DNA of 64,000 bases from Halichondria panicea (GCF_963675165.1 NC_087387.1:5606990-5670989); one strand, 5' to 3'. Shown: positions 50,201 through 61,374, numbered from the stretch's first letter. Notes: generated by a model from the letters alone, not told the origin. A program made the numbers and translations.

Positions 50201-53200
50201 TTGTGTCACATTTGAGTCCTGTAAACTATAGAAACATGTCTTGCATTTCTAGCCAAATGCATGCGTAGGCAAATGCATCCCAGTCTTGTTTTATAGTCAA
50301 GTGCATGAGTAGTATTCAGGATACTTTTGATGTCTTATAGACACCACTTACAAAATGATACAGTTGCAATAATTATAAATTATACAGTTAATAATTATAG
50401 GCCAGGAAAAGTGTTCAATATGAAGGCACTGGGTGGCGGCTCTTGGTTACGTTAATTGATTTTCAATTGAGACAATGTGTTGTGCAGACTGTCAGACTCA
50501 CCACTATAATTATATAGGAGCTGTGACCAGTGATGGGCTAACTCCACTGGGAGTGGCAGTTAGAGAGGGGCACCTGGACACTATCAAGTACCTCATCATG
50601 AATTGCAATGTGGATGTCAGTGGTAAGTACACGAAACAATAATCATATAAATAAAATACAGTACAGCTAGGTCAGGGGAAGCTTAATATTACAATTATAC
50701 AGTAGACTCTCGCTGTTCCGGCCCTCTGAAGTACGTACGGCCACCTCAATATAACGGCCATTTGGTTTGGCTAGCTAGATGTTTACTGCACAAAACTTAC
50801 CCTGAAGTACGGCCACTCGCTATTCCATATACTGCATGGCCATTATACAGTACTGGCTGCCCCAAACAAGGTTTTCAACGTTTATTACGGCCGGAATGAC
50901 GGCAAATAAAATTGTCTTAAATAGAGAGCAAATGATTCATTATCCTCGAGGCAGAACCACAATTAGTCATTAGATTCGAGGTGAGGTCGTTTTTAAGCCG
51001 CGGCTATTTCCTGAAATACACAGCTATATGGAACACCGTAGTTTGCGTGTAAAGATCGGTTTCTCCATATACACGTGAACAATCTTTGACAATCAATCTG
51101 ATGGTCAATTTTTGAAAATCAATTATTTTTGAAATAAAATCGAAATCGCTTACAGAAATCGGATCAATGACTTTTGATTGCAAACTAGATACCTCATTCC
51201 AGGCCGCCCTCGAAACTCAAAACAAGCAAACACCTTTTCTGGGCTTGGGAATCAAGGCTCTTGGTTAAGCTATCTCACATGACTATAACACAAAAGCGAG
51301 ACATGGTTTTTTGTGTAGAGAGCCTGAGGGAGAACCATTTAATAATCGCTACACATGTTCTTTGCCTGGTCTCTTTAATATTAGAAGGAGGGCCCTAAGT
51401 GACTATTAATTATACAGTATATGTAATGACTGTTCAGTTGGCTATCTTATTTAGTTTTTTTGTACACACATTTCTGAGTTGTATGCTTTCTCGCCAGCCT
51501 GTTTTTGGGTCATCTATTCTTGTGTGCTAGAGAAAGAGCCTTTTGGCATAATTCCAGATAACTGTAGGGAACGTGAATAGTGCCTTCAATTTCTTTATAC
51601 AAAGAGAACATTGTAAAATATGATTTTGGTTTAGTATCCTTATACCAAAATAGAAATAGCCGGTCAAACCTCAATAGCCTATAGCCTCAATTCCAGGCCG
51701 CACATAAAACAGGGAACAGCGCCTTTTTCCTTTTCAGTGGTTTGCTGTGAACACTAGAACTAGACGGTTTCTTTTGCTTATAGCTACATTGTAGACCAAT
51801 TTCAATTCATCTGAGTGCATTCTCTTACCATTTTCACACCTGCTTTGGTTATCTGGTTATCCCCAGAGGTCTTGGTCTCATGCATGAATCAGCCGCACCT
51901 CTCAGGGAGGGAGGTCTTCCCAAAAGAAGGGCGGCTGAGTCATGAGATTATAGGTTTATTCATGCATCCATGAAATGTTGCCTTGATAAGGTTTCACTAA
52001 CCTCACGTGATACAGCTTCAGCAGAAAGAAATCGATTAGCAAAATCAATTATCAAAAACGATTAATTGTCACCAAGACTATTAACGTGTAAACCAAAAAT
52101 CAACTGCCAAAAATCGATTATAAGATAGCGATCTTTAGTGGATGCACACGCCAATTACTTTCTGCCTGAATTTTGTCGCAAGCGGCGTTCATGTGCAGCG
52201 CATGCATATGCACTATATTATAATGGACACCATGCATGCAGGCCTTGGATCTAGGCATACAATGCACCCAATTATTATTACCCGAGGCGCGCGTGGGCGG
52301 CCACGGGTATAGTAGTCCGTTGGTTTGTTTGTTTGTCTGTTTGTAACGAGTATCTCTACTCACATGGATGTCATAGCGCTGCGTTTGCAGCATAGATAGC
52401 CTTCACACAACAATATCTTGCTTTAAATAGTGGCAGATTTCGATGTTAAAGCTTCGTTGTCTATACAAAGCTAGCAAAAGCCTACACTGTAAAAACTGTA
52501 GTGTGTTGCACACACCAAATAGGGTGTGCTAACAGTTTCCCAATACACACACTCTTTTAGGCGTGCTGTACACACCAAGCATGTTAGGTGTGACAGTCAC
52601 ACTAATGGAAGTGTGCTGGGCACACTAATTATAGTGTGTTACACACCCTACACCTGGTGTGGTGTGCTAACACACCGTACCACCTGCTTTCGCAATTTTC
52701 AATTCAAGACAAATTATTTTCAGACGATTAATAATAATATTGAATACAACAATCATCACAAAGTAATTGTATAAAGCAGCTATAGAATATGTTTCACTGA
52801 TGCGAATAAAAGTTGTTGCACCCTTTCGGGTAACATAATTATATCGAAAACAAAATATGCTGACAAAAGGGCAATGGAATGTCCATAATTTCAATCAAGC
52901 CAACCAACGTTGCTTTTGTCCGATGGCATCATCACAGCATTTTGTTTCTCTTCGATGACATCGAGTATACTGTCGTAATCCTGAAGGGCGTTTTTATGGT
53001 GACATAATTGGTATAATAACATACTACCGTATAGCAGGTAATTTTCGTAGGGTAAAAATTCGAAAACGATGATTTCACAAGTATAAATTTCAAATTTGTT
53101 TACCCCACGAAAATGACCTGCTACACTGTAAAAATTGGGGTGCTATAATAACACTGGGGTGTTACCAAAACACCCTGGTGTTCTTGCAGCACTGTTAGGG

Positions 53201-56200
53201 GTGTTCCGTGTACACCCTTGTGGTGCTCCAGCAACACTAACTGGGGTGCCATGAGATATATAGCTTCCTGTATAGAGTCTACACTATTGCCTCCTTGCGT
53301 TGTAAAATGTGAACCATATCGGAGCTATAATAACGGAGTGATTGAATGTTAAACTTTACTTGTGTGTGAGAATAAGCTTCTGAAGGAGTTAGAGACTTGG
53401 TATAATGGCTGCATTGTGCCTATAACTACTTCATGTCCTTATCATTTAATGTCTAGGTAGCTCTACATTTAATATACTGTGAATTATTATTATTAAGCAA
53501 AGTGTAAGACTCCAAGGTTCATGCATGTGCTGCACATAATTATATAATGCTACTATAATTTTAGACCTAATAAGCAACTGGCTGATCTACTGCCGCTGGC
53601 CCCTCCAGATGACATGCAAGGATTGGACACAACAATGTGCCTATCGTACTGTTTGTGCTTTTGTTTGCTATATGTGTTAAAAACTGATTCAATGCTCTCA
53701 CTGGATACATGGGGGGGTGGGGGTTATACGTGCACTAATGGGTGTTGTATAGAAACACCCTATAAGGGTGTCGTATTTGACACCACTAAGGTGGTGCCGT
53801 ATAGGCCGATTGCTTTTTGAACGCCCACTAACTACTTCCTGTATAGCTTCGGCAGTAAAATTGTGCTGAGCTGGCATACACTTTTACATTGAAGTGATTG
53901 TAAAATCAATGCGTTTTGCAGCCTCTGCACTCTGCAATGCATGCGCTATTATTCTAAAGAAAGGAAGTTTGTGAAATATTGAAATAAGAGCTATAATAAT
54001 GCTCAAGGATGGTGGAATATCTCCTCTACACAATTCTGCAGATGCCTACTATGTACAAATAAGATGTTCAATGTAAAAGGGTGTGCCAGCTCAGCACAAT
54101 TTACTGCGGAAGCTATACAGGAAGTAGTTAGTGGGCGTTCAAAAAGCAATCAAAATTCCAGGCTCTTAAACGAATAGGACTATTGATTGACACTCCTTTT
54201 TGGTGTTATCATAACACCCCATTTCTTTACGGTGTATACGGTATACTAAATACTAAAGTAGCAAAAAAATGAGAGTACCTACCTGAGCCACTGTATCGAT
54301 ATCCATCTTGTATCGAGAATCAGGCAGTAAGGATGGCAGGCAATACAACAGCACAGCGAGTTCAATATTGCCTATATGAAAAGGAACAAAGAAGAGTAAA
54401 GAATATACATGCACATAATTAATTATAGATTGTTACTCTTAACCATGTATGAAAATGTTGACAACATAAAACCAGCCAGACCCGCACAAGGCATGGTCAC
54501 TGGACAACAGAAAACAAAACACACAAAGCCAGCCAGACCCGCACAGGGCATGGTCACTGGACAACAGAAAACAAAACACACAAAGCCAGCCAGACCCGCA
54601 CAGGGCATGGTCACCGGACAACAGAAAACAAAACACACAAAGCCAGCCAGACCCGCACAGGGCATGGTCACCGGACAACAGAAAACAAAACACACAAGGC
54701 CAGCCAGACCCGCACAGGGCATGGTCACCGGACAACAGAAAACAAAACACACAAGGCCAGCCAGACCCGCACAGGGCATGGTCACCGGACAACAGAAAAC
54801 AAAACACACAAGGCCAGCCAGACCCGCACAGGGCATGGTCACCGGACAACAGAAAACAAAACACACAAAGCCAGCCAGACCCGCACAGGGCATGGTCACC
54901 GGACAAAACACACAAAGCCAGACACAGGGCATGGTGACTAAAGTACAGAAATAAAGGAAAACGATTTTTAAACCACAACATTTCCAAAAAATTACCTTGG
55001 AACTGGACTCGAGGGCACTTGAACTACTTTGCTGGATTGTCATAAAATTTTCGGCGCTATCTCTCTGCAGTAAAGGATTGTCTTCGTCCATTTTTCCCAC
55101 AACCCACTCAAATTAATCCACCAGCTACAGAAAGCAAAATTAAAGTGAGTATAGGATTATGATACAGCCACTTTTATACTTACATGGTCGAAAAACAAGC
55201 TGTTTAGGTCCAACGTATTCTTAGTATTTCCAGTCTTCTCATTTCTTCATCAATGCATCCACCACTTGCTGGTTTTGTCGAGATTTGGGCTTATTGTACT
55301 CAGTCTGTAGAGCCTAACATGCCTATTGAACGAGGTTTCCTTTTTTCCGTCATCAGGAACAGGTGGAGGGCATACAACCACAGGCCTTTTCTTTTAGGTG
55401 AAACTTTAATAGGGTTTGGAGATCTCTTTGTTGGGATTCTTCGGAACTCCTTTCTGTTATCCAATTAGAATCAGTCCAGATCCAGAAACATTCAGGTTTA
55501 TTACTTTACTTCTTTCATTGAAGACACTATAGGGTGACGCCATACACTTTACTTTTCTCTGACTACAAAATCAAAGCTGTCTGAACACGAGGTCATATGA
55601 TGCGCATGCGCACATGGCAGGTCATAGTTCAAGTTTAAAATAAAGCTTCTGTGTATGACATCACTGATGGTAGGATGAGTTTAGATGGGCGTGGCCGTCC
55701 TGCCTTTTTCAAAAACGGGCCACGCCCATCTAGTGTTGAGTGTGATTCACACACCAACTTGTATTCAAATGGAGTGTGCTATGCACACTAACTGTTTGTA
55801 TTTTGGTGTGGTTAGCACACCAAAATTCTAGCACACTCATGGTGTGCTGATGTTTTAGTGGGGACAACACACCACCGATTTTACCGTGATCACGCCACTT
55901 CCTAAACCAGGCCCTTACTTTTTCTTAACTGTACCCCAATTTCTTTTTTGCATGCTGCCTTATTTTGCTATTCTTTTTTGCTATATACCTTCTATTTATG
56001 GATGAACAACGGCAAGAAAAAAAGGCCTGCGAACGAGGCTAAGATTAGTGACCATTTAATAATGGCTCCAATATCTTCATAGTACAACGTTCTAGGGCAG
56101 CTAAACAACGATGCTTATAATTATTGAGTGAGAGGACAGTGACTGGGATCATATAGGAATCTACTTTTCAGAGATCAAGCTATAAATAAAGAGCATGTAT

Positions 56201-59200
56201 GGATAGCCAGAGGAAGAAGCTCCTGAGCATATAAATTATAGATTAAGTCTCCTGGACCTTGTAAGTAACTATATAGAACATCATAATTATGTGGATCATA
56301 TAGCTATAATTATAGGTATAGGAATCTATACTTTTCAGAGATCAAGCTATAACATGGAGAGCCAGAGGAAAAAGCTCCTGAGCATAATTATAGACCAAGT
56401 CCTGGACCTGTATAGAATATCATATAATTATGTGGTCTTGATATAGCTTAGTCCAGTTAGTACACAAATAGACGTGAAGTGACAAATGTCAGATTATATA
56501 TAGCACAAAGCGGTCGGTCAAGAAGTTGAAATGTGCAGTCCTTAATTCTCACTCTAAAGTAGCCACAGTAGCTTGTCACTCCATGACTAAGTTGGTTGCT
56601 ATGAAATCGTATTATTGAAAAAACGCCGTTCAAAGATGCCCTACTCCATTAGTAAGCCTATAATTATTTTGCGTTTTTTAACAAAATTCTGAGGTGAAAA
56701 TAGTTGGATTTAGAACACCAGACTTCACATAAGATAGTAGAAAGGCTATAATTATAGATACTTATTAGCTTATAAAACTAAATTCATCACTTTGCACTCA
56801 AGGTCATATGAATTCGCCTTTGTCTCAAATTAAACATCTAACCCAAGTGGTCCCTTTTCTCAGATTGCATCACAAGTAATATATAGAAGGACTCTGTAAA
56901 ATAATAGGTATGCTGTTATATACATTGTCCAATGATGCTGAGAGTATGTGAGACATGTTATAGATGAGGTGTCTTAACCTTTTTGTTTGTTCCATGCAGT
57001 TCCTGGTCAATATGAATTTAAAATTACTATTATGATAGTATACCGTATAGCGGGTAACTTTTGGGGGCAAAACATTCGTGGTTGAGCAATATTATTTTAG
57101 TCACTTCGTGGATAATAATTTTGTGGTTGCTGCAGGTAAAGGTTGACTGATACAATACCTTGCTACACGGTAAAGCCGACTGTGCAAATAACACAACTAT
57201 CAACGTCGACTTCTATAGGTTACTAGCCATGTTTTCTTGGACTTTGATAATGGATTTGCATGTTATGGCTAATTTTACTTACAGTAACCGCTGTTGCAGT
57301 CTCTTCAGAATCTTTCGTATAGCATCATCTGTTCGCACAAAGTTATTAGTTACCCTTGCACTAATACGCTAGCTTTTTGTATTAGCTAGTCAGTCAGAAA
57401 AAAACCTAGTGTAGTTACATCACATTCCCAATAATTAGAGTCTAGTTTTGTGTTTCATAATACAGTTATAGTACATGTCACTGCTAATACTATATACGTA
57501 GTATGCATGTATAGAAGCATAACATATACTGTGCAAGTCAATTCATGATCAGGAGATATTCCATGCATGCATATACTTTCCTCTGTCCCAAAACTAATTA
57601 TAACGCACACTAACTGTAAGTCAGTGATTTGTTATTCCTGCCACAGATGGCATCCTGACAGATGGTGCACTATTGTTAGCATGCAAAAGATCCGACGCGG
57701 AATTTGTTGAGTATCTTCTGAATTTCGTTGGCTGCGATCCCAATATCAAAGATGACGATGGACAGACACCACTCTTTCATGCAGGGAGCAAGGAAGTTAT
57801 TCTACTCTTGTTGCAACACGGAGCTACTGCTGAAAATGCATATTCCCAGCATCGCAAAGCTCTTGGTAAAGTATTTTCAAAGGATCTGCTGAAAAATCCA
57901 GTGAAGATACTTGTTATCGGTCACTGTGGAGAAGGAAAGAGCACTCTTATTGAAGCAATGGAACACGAGCCAACTGCACTCACATCTCTAGTCAACATCT
58001 TCTTCGTCTCTCGTAAAAAAGTCGATGGAGTCAGCCAGAAAACAGCCGGAATCATCCCTCGATTATTCAAGAGTCGTGTCTTTGGAGATGTGCTGGTCTA
58101 TGACTTTGCTGGTCAAGAGGTCTACTACAGCAGTCACGCTGCCATTATCAAGTCAGCAGTTGATGCATGTCGGCCCATTATTGTCCTAGTCCTAGGGCTC
58201 CATAAAGATGACACCTACACCACTCACTCTGTCTCCTATTGGTTGGGCATCATTGCCAACCAGTGTGCCAATATGGAGGGCAAAGCACCACTCATTGTAG
58301 TAGGTAGCCATGCTGATTGTTTAACTGACGAACGGAAGATTTCGAGGAAAGAAGAGATTGTTTTGGAAGCTGTATCGAGATATCCGACCCTGGATCTGCT
58401 GAAGTTCATTCCCATGGATAATCGTACTCCAACTCTAGTGGCATGAAGATACTGCGAGCCACTGTCGGCCATGCTTGTGCCCGCATTCGATCAACGTTGG
58501 CTGTTTCTTTAAATGCACACATGTTTCTGATTTACCTTCTTGGCAAGAATGAGATTGCGTTATCACTGGAGAAAGTTCAGCAACTAATAAAAGAGGAATC
58601 CAGTCAAGTCCTCTCTAAGAAGCACAAAGAAGTTGTACCATTCATTCCGACAACCATTCCTCGTCTTGTTGAAATCTGTGTTCAGCTCAATGACAAAGGT
58701 CACATCCTCTTCCTACACAACACCAGCTCACCAGAAAAGAGCTTCATTGTCCTCAAGAAAGAAGAGCTCCTAGGTAAAATTAATGGTTCCATATTTGCTC
58801 CAGAAGATTTTGATCAGCACTGTCAACTCTCCACCAGTACCGGTGTTGTACCTTGCTCCAAGCTGGCTGCTCACTTTTTTGACTTGGACACTAACATGCT
58901 CACTGGATTCTTGATTAATCTAGAGTTTGCTGTGCCCATTGAAGACCCGGAAGTCCTCCGTCTTATCAATCAGCATCGAAGAGGTGATGGAGAATCTGTA
59001 ACACCTGACGAGAAATATCTCTTCTGCCCCGCCCTCATCAAGTTAGAAGTTGATAAAACCATTTTCAAGCATCGAGACGACCTTGCTTATCATTTTGGTT
59101 GGGTGATGTCATGCTCTCACAAGGACCAGTTTCTAGACGCTCGATTTCTACATGTTCTTCTGCTTCGATTATCCCTCTCGCTTCGTCTTGCTCCGGTGAT

Positions 59201-61043
59201 CAAAGCTCATATCCCCTCCCCCTCCCTACAACATCACTGCTCGGTCTGGAAGACTGGTGTTTGCTGGAGCACTGATGACGGTATCAAAGTTTTGGTGGAG
59301 GTCATTGACAAGAAAAAAGCAGTCGTTTTGATTCAAGCTCACCATCTCTCACTGGATCTCTTCAAGCTGCGCTCTACTGTGATGAAGAAAGTTGTTGACA
59401 CCTCCACTGAGTTATGCTCTACTGTAGTCACTGAGGAGGCCCTCCTTCCTCCTCACAGTGTGACCTACCCTCTGGAAGATACACACGTCTTTGATCTCAA
59501 GTCCCTCGCTAAAAGCGTAAGCAACCAAAAAATGTTTGTCGTATCAACTGAAACAGCAAAGAACTTGCGATTGAGTGATCTGGTCCAAGCTGAAGTGTAC
59601 GCTGATCTCGGTGAGAATAATCTACAGCTTCTGTTCAATCCAGCACACAAAGAACTGTCTGCTCGATTCATCTCGGCCCTTGCAACTTGTTTGAACAAGA
59701 ATCCTCGACTGGCTGATATCGTACGTACAGCTATTACTGAGAATGCCAGCGCTGCATTTCAAGACTGCAATAATCTCGATGAAGTTCTAAAAGTCTGGAA
59801 AAGCACCGGAGATTCCAGTGGTGAAGCACTGAGAAGAATTCTGGATCCACTTAGTGTGTTTGCTGGACGAAACCCTCTCGTGAGTTGAAAGGATTGCTTG
59901 GCTACGTTGATGTGTGCATCGCAATTAATCTTTTCTTGCTGCATGAGGTATTGAATATTATTGCACGCCTGCATATATAGTGTTTCGATTTGCTAATTAT
60001 TAATTTTGGTCTCTATAATTATAGGAACTGGCTGGTGTTGCTGCTAAGGAGATTTGTGATGATCTACTACTAGCCCACAGACCATCAGCAAACTGTCCAA
60101 GCACAGGTACTGCTGAATGTATGTTGGAACAATTTTTACTTGGTGCATGTATATAGGATGTTTAATCTGAAGTCCACATTGAGTAATTAAACACCTCCAA
60201 ATAGCTAGTATACGTCCATATGTACTTGGTTTGTGGAGTGACGCTAATTAAAGTGCTTGTAATTATCCTTGCACAATAATAAAATTGTGTTCACTATGAA
60301 AATGTACACTCTCTATATAATTATACGCCCAGCCTCTCTCCCTGTGGTGGCTGGAGCAGCTCCAACCATTGAGGACTGGTCAGTGAGTGAGGGGACTCAA
60401 GTCAGAGAAGCAGTCACCCAAACCGCACATACTGAAGGTACTGCTCATAATTATACAGCAACAGCTGATCATGACAATAATGCACATGCTGTACTAATTA
60501 ATGTGTATTACTTGTGTATTTATGTATTATATTAACTACTCGTCATAGCTAGGTTATATAGGTCGCATTGTTTGTATTAATTGTCAGTGCATGATGTCAT
60601 TGAGTTGCTAATTTTTAATACTTCGAGTTTACATGCATTGTTAGTGTTATAATTTGACCTTCGTTTTTTCCGCCCATATATCAGGTGAATCAGTGGTGAG
60701 TGGTCTAACACTGGCTGCTCTAAAGAGGAGGACTGGAGTCAGTGACACACAGCTGGACACTGAGGTCATAGAACACGACATTTATATCCTAGCCGGCTAC
60801 TTCGATAATCTAGAGAACTATCTCGACCAGTTACGCTTGACTCCCGGCCAACAAACTCACCTTCATGATCTAGCTGTCAAACGAGACATTCAAACTGCAA
60901 TGGCGAAAGCTTTGAAGCTGTGGCGTGCCCCCAACCCTCTTGTTGCCACGTTCCGAGCTCTGTTGATCATCTTACTGGATCTCAAGAGAGGAGACGTGGC
61001 TGTTAGGGTGTGTCAGTACATTGTCGACAGAGTTCCACAATAA
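34172..61043 (+). CDS. Multidomain receptor: death, novel module, death, ankyrin repeats, ROC, COR, death
   Basis: Nineteen exons join, nearly all phase 1: 34172-34235, 38516-38782, 38853-38936, 38993-39730, 39918-40250, 40466-40534, 40644-40718, 41335-41400, 41572-41658, 42377-42481, 46542-46613, 46774-46860, 47904-48008, 49165-49269, 50518-50622, 57647-59879, 60025-60106, 60333-60437 and 60685-61043. Exon 2 is a death-like domain (EWFNIGLTLNLP, LAEAIEEW). Exon 4 holds the helical plus alpha/beta module shared with the RIG-I-like gene (RIFVTVD, TLHDVKK). Exons 5 and 19 are related helical death-type domains (QLDTRV/QLDTEV, TFRALL). Exons 8-15 encode ankyrin-type repeats (GLTPLGVAVREGHLDT). 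Exon 16 has a further ankyrin repeat, a ROC GTPase (P-loop GHCGEGKST, DFAGQE, GSHAD) and a COR region. The product is about 1712 residues if one frameshift near 58435 is discounted. Likely an intracellular signalling GTPase of the ROCO class. Exon 1 is joined on phase alone over a 4.3-kb intron and is less certain. Confidence 0.82.
34595..34900 (+). repeat. Dispersed repeat (gtgggcggcc / tgtttgtttg / ctggatgccatagc)
   Basis: The blocks cgtgggcggccatgggtata, a gtctgtttgt run, ctcacctggatgccatagc, cacacaac, and then agctgaagtgatcc also occur at 44750-45065 and 52283-52475. The final agctga-gtgatcc..accagg..ggtcactacaatagaaagctaga block occurs alone at 6443-6510 and 32860-32915. Confidence 0.75.
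35368..35582. mobile_element. TA-target MITE, CCGTATAGCG family
   Basis: The ends ccgtatggcgggtaatttt and aaaattacccactatacgg are inverted, with flanking TA. It lies in intron 1 of the ROC-COR gene. Confidence 0.85.
36126..36192. repeat. Hairpin, arms of about 32 bp
   Basis: gttgacgttgtttcctc ... gcttgc pairs with gcaagttgtgtgtctgagg ... cgtcaac with only one or two mismatches and a 2-3 base loop. No matching copy is seen in this window. It could be an excised or minimal foldback element. Confidence 0.85.
37120..37262. repeat. Microsatellite (CA)n with a duplicated 40-bp tail
   Basis: About 60 bp of CA is followed by two copies of cgaatcacacaccgttcacatgcata joined by further CA repeats. Confidence 0.95.
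37938..38145. mobile_element. TA-target MITE, CCGTATAGCG family
   Basis: It is highly similar in length and interior (gcgaccttgcctacctttacctgcagtg) to the copy at 1075-1280. It is flanked by TA. Confidence 0.85.
38246..38285. repeat. Microsatellite (AC)n, about 40 bp
   Basis: A pure AC run about 230 bp upstream of exon 2 of the ROC-COR gene. Confidence 0.95.
43488..44940 (+). repeat. Segmental duplication, copy A (about 1.45 kb)
   Basis: The sequence from acagctatatggaacaccgta to gatagccttcacacaaca and on to tacaaagcta is nearly identical to 51018-52478. Differences are a few substitutions and short indels. Both copies lie in introns of the ROC-COR gene, so the duplication probably travelled with the ankyrin exons. 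Confidence 0.92.
45210..45945. repeat. Inverted repeat, arms of about 70 bp
   Basis: gcctccagttagtctcgcgggccatactccacaatctgatac..., at 45212-45282, is repeated inverted at 45870-45945. The arms enclose about 600 bp without a recognisable gene. This may be a non-autonomous transposon, but no target duplication was identified. Confidence 0.7.
46112..46490. mobile_element. hAT-like non-autonomous element
   Basis: The left end cagtggtgtagccaggggg and the right end cctggctacgctcctg are inverted and have the CAG..GTAGCCAGG form common in hAT elements. A clean 8-bp duplication is not visible. It lies 50 bp upstream of exon 11 of the ROC-COR gene. Confidence 0.6.
46895..47263. mobile_element. TA-target MITE with TTTACTTGATTAAACGCC ends
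   Basis: The ends ccgtatttacttgattaaac and gtttaatcaagtaaatacag are inverted. The motif aaacgccc is repeated inside. The flanks are TA on both sides. It sits 34 bp after exon 12 of the ROC-COR gene, and the paralogous intron after exon 9 lacks it. Confidence 0.88.
48141..49041. mobile_element. piggyBac-type non-autonomous element with TTAA target
   Basis: The 901-bp insert starts CCCTTTCCCTGCTTTA and ends TAAAGCGGGGAAAGGG, with TTAA on both sides (48137-48140, 49042-49045). The paralogous sequence at 50352-50405 has the same flanks around a single TTAA, an exact empty site. The interior has an exon-like frame at 48419 (MADSGLNQDLQKLVFEVL...) ending at a GT, but no recognisable transposase. 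Confidence 0.88.
51018..52478 (+). repeat. Segmental duplication, copy B (about 1.45 kb)
   Basis: Near-identical partner of 43488-44940. Indels relative to copy A include catg (making catgcatg at about 51881) and cattgta (making ctacattgtag at about 51784). Copy A has an extra ta at about 44220 (ctatag). Confidence 0.92.
52483..52682. mobile_element. ACACTGTAAAAAC-end element with internal GTGTGCTAACAC repeats
   Basis: It begins cacactgtaaaaactgtag and contains several copies of the motif gtgtgct-acacac on both strands. A relative occupies 55736-55890 (gtgtgctatgcacac ... ttttaccgtga). Confidence 0.55.
52891..55091 (-). CDS. Small unknown protein, three exons
   Basis: Exon 1, 55091-54996, starts at ATG and encodes 32 residues (MDEDNPLLQRDSAENFMT ...), ending at AAG/gtaatt. 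Exon 2, 54371-54283, reads NIELAVLLYCLPSLLPDSR then YKMDIDTVAQ. Exon 3, 52980-52891, reads DYDSILDVIEEKQ and ends SNVGWLD before TGA. Exons 2 and 3 join in phase. Exon 1 to exon 2 is one base out, so a boundary is wrong or a small exon is missing. The gene lies wholly inside the large intron before exon 16 of the ROC-COR gene, on the opposite strand. Its first intron contains a 57-bp minisatellite and its second a transposon. I do not recognise the family. Confidence 0.5.
53027..53128. mobile_element. Short TA-target MITE, CCGTATAGCG family
   Basis: It begins ccgtatagcaggtaatttt and ends with aaaatgacctgctacactg. It is internally deleted relative to the 206-bp copies. Its right end merges with the next element. 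Confidence 0.65.
53121..54238. mobile_element. CACTGTAAAAATTGGGGTG inverted-repeat element
   Basis: The left end ctgtaaaaattggggtgctataataacac pairs with the right end gtgttatcataacaccccatttctttacggtgt. Inside is a second inverted pair (53806-53900 and 54066-54150: gaacgcccactaactacttcctgtatagctt). There is no transposase frame. Confidence 0.7.
54472..54950. repeat. 57-bp minisatellite, eight copies
   Basis: Units beginning ccagccagacccgcacaggg start at 54472, 54529, 54586, 54643, 54700, 54757, 54814 and 54871, followed by a degenerate ninth. The period is 19 codons, so frames stay open on both strands (KPARPAQGMVTGQQKTKHT on +). It lies in intron 1 of the small minus-strand gene. Confidence 0.95.
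55736..55890. mobile_element. GTGTGCT / AGCACAC element, second copy
   Basis: Repeated gtgtgctatgcacac and tggtgtggttagcacacca motifs, ending ccgattttaccgtga. It is related to 52483-52682. Confidence 0.5.
56150..56460 (+). repeat. Tandem duplication of about 160 bp
   Basis: Both halves contain taggaatcta..cttttcagagatcaagctata, agccagagga-gaagctcctgagcat, and tcctggacct..tatagaa. The copies differ mainly by small ATAATTAT-like insertions. Confidence 0.85.
57043..57170. mobile_element. Short TA-target MITE, CCGTATAGCG family
   Basis: It begins ccgtatagcgggtaac and ends ttgctacacgg, with TA flanks. It is internally deleted to about 128 bp. Confidence 0.6.
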
Positions 61044-61374
61044 TTATGGACACTCAACACTTTCCTAGTATAGCCTCTCCTGTGTGTTTAGTACCACACT
61101 CACACATCCTGTTCTAGTTTCTGTACTCAATTATGACACTTATATTCACAGATTGATTTACTCTGCACACAGTTTTAGATTGTCCTGTTTAGTACATGTA
61201 TACGTACAAACTCACACAATAAAATTATCCTTTAATCCTGTTCACACCTTCTAGTTTTTGCACTCAATTAGAACACTTATAATTATTAATTTTACAGATA
61301 ATTATTAAACTTGTTATTCTGATTTACTATGTGTACACAGTTTTAATAATTATTAGCATCATGATTGTATTAAA

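Noticed and set aside
54409-54954. 181-codon plus-strand frame with KPARPAQGMVTGQQ repeats
   Set aside because: It is a by-product of a 57-bp minisatellite without stops; the minus strand is equally open.
55253-55468. 71-codon plus-strand frame upstream of the small minus-strand gene
   Set aside because: No domain, signal or splice context. It is probably chance.
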